64,000 bases of DNA from Dendrobium chrysotoxum (lineage: Eukaryota > Streptophyta > Magnoliopsida > Asparagales > Orchidaceae), in NCBI GenBank assembly GCA_019925795.1, contig CM034313.1:1334501-1398500 (forward strand). The letters are read 5' to 3'. Positions 12,701 to 21,700 of this stretch are shown here, one piece after another. The notes beneath the pieces are model-generated. The model was not told the origin of the DNA. It did no database searches and saw only the letters and a list, made by a program, of their open reading frames with translations. Position 1 is the first letter of the stretch. Every line of letters starts with the position of its first letter. The translations under genes were made by a program, and so were the position numbers.

Positions 12701-15700
12701 GTAGTCAATGTCATATGTTTGAGTATATCTTTTTGCCACTAGTCTTGCTTTGTAACTTTCCAGTGTACCGTCAGTTTTGTATTTTACATAGAACACCTAT
12801 TTGCAGCCAACTGATTTTTTCCCTTCTGGAAGTTTGATGATTTCCCATGTATTGTTCTTCTAAAGAGCCTACATTTCATCTCTCATGGCTTTTTTCTAAT
12901 TTTCATCAGATAAGGCCTCAGAAATATTATTAGGAATATGAATTTCTTCTAGTGTAGCCAAGAAGTTTTTCTGTGAGGATGAGAAGTTATTGAAGGAAAT
13001 AGAGTTAGCTATGGGATATAAGGGAGGTGGTGAATTTATATTTACCTTAATTCCAGGAGATGGTTCAGATTCTTGGAATTGCTTCGGAGCACAATTTGAA
13101 CTTGTACGCCTAGAATATACGTTCCCAAATTTTCTGACAGCTTTTTCTTCAAGTTCCCTATTTTTGATTTCAGGAGGATTGGTTTGAGGTGGAAGGTCAA
13201 GAGGGGCAAGCTCACTTTCCTCATCTTCCTCTATTTCAATCTCCCCCTGAAGATGAGGTTTGATAAAATAGGAGTTTTGTTCATCAAAGGTAACATCAAT
13301 AGAGACAAAGATTTTTTTTGTGGGGGGATGATAACACTTATGTCCTTTTTGAGTAGCTGAATAGCCAACAAAGATGCATTTGAGTGCTCTTGGATCTAGT
13401 TCTCCTCTATTTTGGCTGTGAATGTGAGCATAGGTCGTGCACCCAAAGATTCTGGTGTATGGTTATTATGGGTTCGAAACTCGGGATAAAAAGAGACAAA
13501 ATCTCCATTGGAGTTTTTAGTCCCAGGTTTGTTGAAGGTAGTCGATTGATGAGGTACGTGGCAGTTAGGAGGGCTTCCCCCCAATAGGATTTGGGTGTAT
13601 TGTAGTGGAATAGGAAGGCACGAGTGGTGGCTAGAATGTGATCATTCTTCCTCTTTGCAACCCCATTTTGTTGTGGGGTGTGAACGCAGGAGGATTCATG
13701 GATGATACTTTACTTTTGAAGTATGAGAACAGGGTTTGGTTAAAATAGTCTTTGGCATTGTTGGAGCGAAATTTTCTTATTTTCACTCCGAATTAATTTT
13801 GGATCATGGTGTGAAAAATGGGAAGAATGGTATTAACATGTGATTTATTTTTGAGGAGATAGATCCAAGAGACTCAAGTGAAATCATCAATGAATAATAC
13901 AAACCAGTGTGCCCCAGAGATATTGGGGATTTTTTAGAGTCCCCATATATCACTATGAATAAGATAGAAAGGAGTATCACATCTCTTATTTTTATTTGTG
14001 AAAGAAGTTCTTTTATGTTTAGCTAACCCACAAGCTTCACAATGAAAATGTTTATTTTCTAATTTCATAAAAAGTTTTGGATACATGTTTTAGGATATCA
14101 AAAGAGGGATGTCCTAATCTATAATGATGAAGCCATATAGTGGTTCTCTTATCAACTAGGGATAACATAGAGCAGCTATTTTCAGATTTGTTCAATTCTT
14201 CAGGCAGTACAGTCGAGCTCTCTCCTTAGCAAGTTCAATCTTTTTCCCCGATCTCTGGTTCTGAAATAAGCAATAAGCAGGGTTAAATAGAGCTTGACAA
14301 TTAAGATCTCTGGTAAATTTTTGTGTTGATATTAGGTTTGTGGTTAATTGTGGTACGTGGAGCACATTTTTTAGGATGAGGGGATGAGAAAGGATTATGT
14401 CTCCTTGGCCTGCTACCGTGGTAAGAGAACCATCACCAGTGATGATTTTTTTGTTACTTGGGCAAGGAGTATAGTTGATGAAGTGGGTAGGTGAGTGGGT
14501 CATGTGATCTGTGGCTCCTGAATCAATGATCCATAATTCTTTTAAATGATTTCTAGAGGCACTTAAACTGATGGAAATAGGAAACTTACCTGATAGTGCA
14601 AAGAGGAATATCATTTGGTTTTTCAAGAGATACTAGGAGTTGTTTTAGTTTTTCAATATCTTCTTTATTGAAGTCTTTGAAGCTGGTTGGTGTTTCTGGG
14701 TTAGGCTGACTCGTAGTGTTGGCATATGATGTGTCCCTTTTCTCGTTTCTTTGGTTCCACTCCTTACTAGCGGGCTTTCCATGTATCTTCTAGCACGTCT
14801 CCTTTGTATGTCTTGACTTCTTGCAATAACTACACCACAGTGATTCTCTGTCTTTAGATTTTGAGGAGTCTTTACCTTTTTCCTTCCATGGTGCTTCTCT
14901 ATTCATCACCATTGCTGAACTTTCCACAATCTTTGACTCCAACATCACTTCTCATCGGCTTTCTTCAGCACGGATGAGAGCAATTGTCTCATTTAATGAT
15001 GGTGTCTCCTCTTTGCGAAGGATTTGGACCCTTGATCATATTCTGCATTTAGTCATGCAAGAAAATCATAAAGTCTATCTTTTTCAATAAAGTTTTTTAG
15101 TATAGCAGCATCTTTTGGACATTCAGTCTCGATGGATCTGTAGTGATCCAATTTTTGCCATAGGTTTTGTAGGATAGTGGCATACTCCATCACGATCTTG
15201 CTTCCTTGTTTCGTGCTTCCTACTTTGATTTTGATTTTAAAGATTTGAGCAGCATCCCGAGCTTTTGAATAAGTTTGTCTGGCGGCATCCCATATAGTCT
15301 TTGCAGTGGAAAGGAACATAAATGTATCGCTAATTTCTGGAGTCATGGAATTCCACAACCATGACATAATCATGGAGTCCGCTTCATCCCATGCCCAAAA
15401 ATTAGGATCTCCTTCTTTTGGTCCTCCTCTGATGAGGTGGTGTATTTTTCCTTTCCCTTTTTAAGTAGGTCTTCACAAATTGAGACCATTTTAAATAAGT
15501 TCTTCCCATTTAGACGATAGGAAGGTTGCATGCTTTGGAGGTCACCTCGTCCTTAGTGCACCATAGAATCCTCAAATTGGTCAGCATTCGGAGAAGAATT
15601 AATTTCTGACATTTTTGGATCAAATGATAGTAATGAAGACTATCTGTTTGATTTTGGACAACAATGAAGGCTCCAAAAAAAATAAGATCCCTTCAATCTG

Positions 15701-15733
15701 TAGTTACGGCAATAAAGGCCGATGATATATATA

Positions 15734-15778
<45 letters not shown>

Positions 15779-18700
15779 AAAATAACTGGCTGGTCCTTTT
15801 AAGACTTGGACCGGGTAGCTAGTGCACACAAGCAGAAGTCTGCTTCGGATTGGGAGTCGCTCGAGCAGGAGTCTTTCGGTCGGCTAGGGATTCTGCGTCT
15901 TTGGCAACGCTCCGCTTCGACGTCGGTCGGCCTCGTCTCGCACGTCTTCGGCTTCGTCCCGCGTCTGCGGCTTGGTTCTTTCAAATGGGAGGTCCCGCGT
16001 GCCTATGGCGAGGAGGCCGCGGCTGGAGAAGGTGTCAACTGCGTCTGGGAGCTCCGATCCCTTCTTCTCCTTCTCCGACGATCTATAATCGTTCTTCAAC
16101 GGCAATGAAGGCCGTCGGCTCTGGTACCATGTCAAAATCAGGAATTTGAGAAGAAAACGTCGTGCTTTATTACATAATTTCTTCTCTATTTATAGATCTA
16201 TACAAGATATCTTAATCAAGAAACAAATATTTACAGATTCATGCATAATAGCACTAATATACTCCTTCCTAAATCGGCTACTTCATTATGGAAAGAAATC
16301 AACGTAACTCTGGCGTGATTCTTGCAGGCTTCCCACAGATCGTGCTTTGTGGCTATTTGATCTCCTTCAAGAGGGAACGGCTAGGATTTAACAATATCTC
16401 AATGACATATTGTTGAAGAGCAAGTTGCCAACTAAATACCTGGCAAACTTCTTTGAGACCTTTGTGGCATTACGAAAGTTCAACCTACAGCTAAATCTAA
16501 TGAAGTGTTTGTTCAGTGCCAACTTTTTCAAGTTGCTCAGCTTCATGATAACACTGAATGGAGTGTTCCTATTTGGATGAAATTTGGGGGTCATTGAGAC
16601 TCCATTCCTATCATTTGCAATGGATGTTCATAAGCTAATCAAATTTGACATATTTTTCTCTTGCTTTGGCGAATGAAGTGCCCCTTGTTAAAGCCTTGAG
16701 GATATTAGGGAGATTTACTTGGACTCGCAATTCACCTTTCATTGAACTAAAGAAACTCTTGACCTTTTGTCTATGTTCAACAACCCTTAACTTGGTGAGC
16801 TCTTGCTTATGTACCACAGCATACATGAAGTTGCCATTAAAATCATCTTTATGCCAGAAGAGAGTTGAAGGTAGCAATATGTCTTGTACATAAGCCACAT
16901 GTTATACAAGGATTAAAGCAATAGAAAAAGTAGAAAGAATAGAGAATTATCGGCCAATTAGTCAGCGCAATCATCATCAAAGATATTAAAGCATGTGAGT
17001 TTCTACGAACTCGAAGAATAAGATGACAACGAGCTACTTGAAACTTGGAATGCATCCACCTTTTATGCTTTTGAAAAATATTGCTACTAAAATTTTAAGG
17101 TATTCCTTGTAGGTAGAATGATGGCCACTTGAACTGCTTTAGGTGCTCGTAAATTTAGCTTGGGATTTTATCCATATACTACTTTAATAGCTCTTTAACC
17201 TGTGGTTTGGCTAATAAACTATTTGTAAGCAAACTTAGCTTGGGCTAGTGTAAGATTCCATTACTTTATAGTTTTGCTGACAAACTAATACAAGAAGTTT
17301 CCAAGGTTGTTCTTGACAACCTTTATTTTTCATCTATTTGAGGATGAGCGGTTTAGCTAAATTGAAATTTGGTTCCGGAAAAGTGACTAAATTGAACATT
17401 CTTGCCAGGGTTTATAGATTTAGGATTGCCACTTAAAACTTATCATCTCATGGAAGTAAAGATCAACAATGTATGACACATCATTGGCCTTCAAGCAAGG
17501 GACAATGCACCATTTTGGAGTAATGGTCTACTGTCACCATATTCAAATCTTTATGGTTCTATGTGTTTAGAAGACCTACGACAAAATCAATACTCACATC
17601 AATAGATGGCGACTCAGGCAGGTTTCAAAATCTGTTCCAATAGGGGATATCGAGCTTGCGAACGACAGAAGGTGCCAACCAAAATAATCGGAATAGAAAA
17701 ACAAGTCGATTGAAATTAAGAGCCATGAGAGGCTTGAATTTCTTTAATTTACATTAGGTGTTATGACAGAATTATCTATATTTTTCCCCTCTATTGTATA
17801 ATCCATTTATGCCAAAAAGAATGTACTAAAAGAAATTATTAATGCTATAGGAGTTGTTTGATCCTTCCCCTTAAGGCAATTGTCAATTCAAGGTCTCTAA
17901 GAGCATCGATTGGACTAATCCCTAACACTTCAAAACATTTCACAAAAAAATTAATGCTTGAAGTGCCTAGGCCATGGGATAATCATATTAGGTCGTTGAA
18001 GCTTTGTGCTAGGCATTTTCCTCTTAAAAAGTGGGTTCTTCTCGGCTCGAGGATTATGCTGACAAGTGATCTCAAAGCCTTTTATCCTTACTCTCTACCA
18101 TTGGTCATGCCAACTTGGCCTCTTCTAGCTCTTGCATAAGCACCATCTTTTTCACTTTTGATTGTTGTGGCTACTCATGCAACTACTCCACTTCCTTCCT
18201 TGCTTAGGATTGTGCCCTAATCTGATGGAGGGACTACCCTACGTAGGTCAACTCCTGATGTATCTCGGCCATCTTCACTTGATGCTGTGTAGCCTCTTTG
18301 ATCTCTTGGTCCCTCTTGCTTTAGGCGACTTAAGAGGTAATCTATGATAATGAAATCATTTATGGCACCCATCATGTTTTTTAAGGTGCAGCGATTAATT
18401 TAGTCTTATCCATAGCTACATATCATGCAGCGATTAGTCTACATCCAACATAGATAAAACACAATCACTGTATAATAGTCAAACCCTACATCGGTACATC
18501 CTTAAAAGATTTCAGAAATATCTTTTGAGCATAAGTGGTTCTTGTGTCTACATCTTTTGGCTTGATAGGATACTTGGATGACCTCTTCTACCAAGTTTGC
18601 ACCCTTGATTGATTTGAGGATGGTAGTCCTCCAATGACACAGGCCACCCACCATAGCCTTATCCCTCCTTCCATCTAGCTTCTTTGCCATGGAAGACCCT

Positions 18701-21700
18701 TCTCTTTTTTCTTGAGGCCTTGGCTCTGCCTGTAACCTATACATGATTGAATCTCCATGGATCTCTAAGTTGTTCAATGGTCGCTTCATCACTCCACATA
18801 GTCACTAGCTCCTAAAAGGTGTTACGAAGGCATTGTGGCTCCACTACCAATTGTGGGTGGTGGCATCTAGAAGGGAAAAGAGGATTAAAGTGAGAGGAAT
18901 CGTTTTGTAGGACCTTGAGTGCACTGAGTGGTATGATGAATCTCTGACCTGAACCTTTAATATTCTTATATGGAATGTTGGTTTGTGAAATTGATGTGAA
19001 GCCTCTTGAGTATAGCCACTTATCACTCCTTGTCCCCTCCTCAAGACCATGATTTGGTTATGTTGGCTTATCACACCTATTAAGTCCTTATGTTGTACCA
19101 TCATATCCTTGTAATATTGCATCCTTGATTTAATAATGCAACAAGGTGCATAATCATAGCATTTTTCTCCCATTTGACCCATGTTCCCTTTTAATTTTCT
19201 CAAGTAAGCTGATAAAATGAATTTGAATGGTTTACCTACTTTGCATCCTCGTTCGAATTGCATCCTCCAACCCAACTCGTGCTTATTTCTTGTTAGATAT
19301 ATACCCCTTAATTATTTGACATTATTCTCTTTCTTTACTTGTGGACAATATGTATGAGGTCTTCGATGTTTGATCATGCATTCGATGGGTACCTTATGTG
19401 TACTTTTTTTGTTTTTGAACCATGGAGATAGAAATTTTTTTTTTTTTTTTTTTTTGAAAATTTAAGCTTCTCTATCACACCTTAATCATGGAGGCCCACC
19501 AAACGAATGCCATGCCTTCATGATTCATCATGACTTAAGGAACCTCATATGATGTCACAATTGCTTGCTTTTGCCCTTGGGAAGAAAGTGAGGTCATGAT
19601 AAGCAGGTGACTCAATTAGACTCAATCATTTTGAGTCAGTCTTCTCATGTTGGGACAACAACATGCTAATAATGGCCTTTTTTTTCCAATAGAGCTAGAT
19701 ATCTTTGGTGGCTACGCTATGCCTACTCCAAAATCTCAAACTTCACGTTTCATTTGGTGGCACATTATGGGTCCAGGATGATCTAAGGTGGGAGGCCAAA
19801 GTTTGCTTTCAATGTTTTGCACCCAAAACAATCTTGTTTATCGTAGGGTGCAACTTATTCTTCTTGGCACTCTTGTCATGGTCCACCAAGTGCTTTAACT
19901 TCTGTGTTTGAATTTTAAGATCTTGAATGTTCTAGTTGTTACAACTTTTGTCACTGTGCGGATTCCCATTCCCTTGATAGAAATACTCGGATTCCTAAGG
20001 TTGATCTGTGTTGACCAGCCTATTTTGCCTCTACATGATCACCTCTTCGCTATCAAAATACTTTCCACTGTCATGTTGGAGAGCTTCCAAAAACTTTGCC
20101 ACTTGGTCAAATCATTCAATCCAAGTCTTTAGTGTCTGAGGCTATTGTTTTTTATATTCAATTACTTGTTATAGCTCCTCGTTTAAAGTCATGGCCAAAT
20201 CAACATGACCAAAGTTGCTCAAATGAAGACCTACTACTTCATAAGCAGCTTATTCAAGGTTACAACCAACGCTTAACCTACTGCCTGAGGCCCCTTTCCC
20301 TGAAACTAATGGGAAGAATCATCATTGTCTTCTATCATCATAGCCATACCTAAATTCAATAAAGGTTCATCCCTTATTCGTTGTCTTTGTAGTAATTATT
20401 GTTGTATTCCTGCTTTGCTTTGTTATTCTAGACAGTACTTAAACATTCACGCTCCTCTCAGGATCCACCATCTTGATTGCTTCCCTTGCACTCCGGCTAG
20501 ATCTCCCCTATTGAATACCTCTACAATCATCCGTTATCCTTCATCTTCGTCACTACCAAAAATTCCAACAAAGAAATATCATGATTTATGGAATTCACAT
20601 TTCCAGCCCGCATCACTCCACGGGTTGCCCTATGATGATGACCTTAGTCTTGGATTCACCAGGGTGCTGCTACATAAGCTTGGCAGTCTCCTTCAACAAC
20701 TAATAAAAGAGCCTTCTAACAGCTTGAGGAAGTCTCCTTCAACAACAAATAAAAGAGCCTTCCTAACGGCTTGAGGAATTCATCATTGCCTCTTTCAAGA
20801 GTGCCATTGCATTCATTGGAGACACCCCTGAAGGGTCATTTTAACTTTTTCTTTTCTTCCTCGCACACATCACAACTATAATATGAGAGACATCCCTTGT
20901 AAGCCATGCAAAACAAAAGATCATAAGGAATATTATTACAAAAAGGAGGAATTATAAAAATATAGGTTTGAAAATGAGCATTGATTGTCCTTTTTAATGC
21001 CTATTCGTAGGGGATCAAGAATAACGGGAAAGTGTAATGCCCTAATTTTTTGTGCGTTGCTATAGATTCCCACATGTTAAGTTCTGATGGAATTACCATC
21101 AATTTTCGTAGCCTGACTGGTTAGTAAAAAGAGCAATGAATCCAAGTCATTATTCAGTCATGCCAGCTTTTTCAAATGGATTTGTCACCATTGGGTGTAG
21201 AAGAATTGTCGGGCCATTGAACTCGCCTATTGGACTGGTTTTTCCTAGCTGCTAGGCTTCCTCACTATAAACATATCTTTCAATTTTTGTCCAGCTGTCA
21301 AGTAACCACAACCTGTAAGACTAGCTACTCCAAACAAGCCATAACACCTATGAATACTCTACCCTTATCCAGAGTGGAAGAGAGGAGAGACTAGAGAAAC
21401 TTTAAAATTGCAAAAAAATTATTGCATGTCTTATTATTTTAGTTATATGAAATTTTATTAATTGCTATATTGTTATCTTCATGATCAGTGACCGTATTAC
21501 AATATCTAAGCTTCATTATATTACATAAAACTTTACTACTATGGATGTGTTGGTTATTTATATCCTATCATGTTAAACCCTCCATAATGTGATTCATTTC
21601 TGCATATATTTCCTTGGAAAGTTTGTGGTTAAGGCATCCTAAAACATTTAGGAGGACTAGAATTGTAGTAATTTGCAAAATTAATTGAAGTGCTTATGGT

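Larger units (their letters stand above)
11157..16393 (-). mobile_element. Ty1/copia LTR retrotransposon nested in gypsy RT
   Basis: This is a complete 5,237-bp element in reverse orientation with 265- and 264-bp LTRs and a 5-bp target duplication ATATC at 11152-11156 and 16394-16398. Next to the 5' LTR (16130-16393) is a tRNA-Met-type primer-binding site, TGGTACCAGAGCC, at 16117-16129. Next to the 3' LTR (11157-11421) is a GAGGAGGAG polypurine tract. The order gag, protease, integrase, reverse transcriptase, RNase H is copia-type. All coding regions carry frameshifts or stops, and the LTRs differ at many sites, so it is old and inactive. Confidence 0.93.
8941..21425 (+). mobile_element. Old Ty3/gypsy retrotransposon, host of the nested copia
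   Basis: Two diverged direct repeats, starting TGTAAAGCCCT at 8941 and TGTAATGCCCT at 21033, share AGAAGAATCGTCGGGC-type and CCTATAAATGCTCTGC-type blocks and are read as its LTRs. Reverse-transcriptase coding occurs in the same orientation at 10806-11151 and 16394-16600, interrupted by the copia element. A purine-rich stretch just before 21033 fits a polypurine tract. Everything is riddled with stops. The outer ends of both LTRs are uncertain and no target-site duplication could be fixed. Opposite-strand gypsy fragments inside imply further nested or rearranged elements. Confidence 0.6.

Noticed and set aside
15790..16110. Overlapping open frames on both strands in the copia leader
   Set aside because: The GC-rich segment lacks stops by composition. 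It is between primer-binding site and gag, where no protein is expected.
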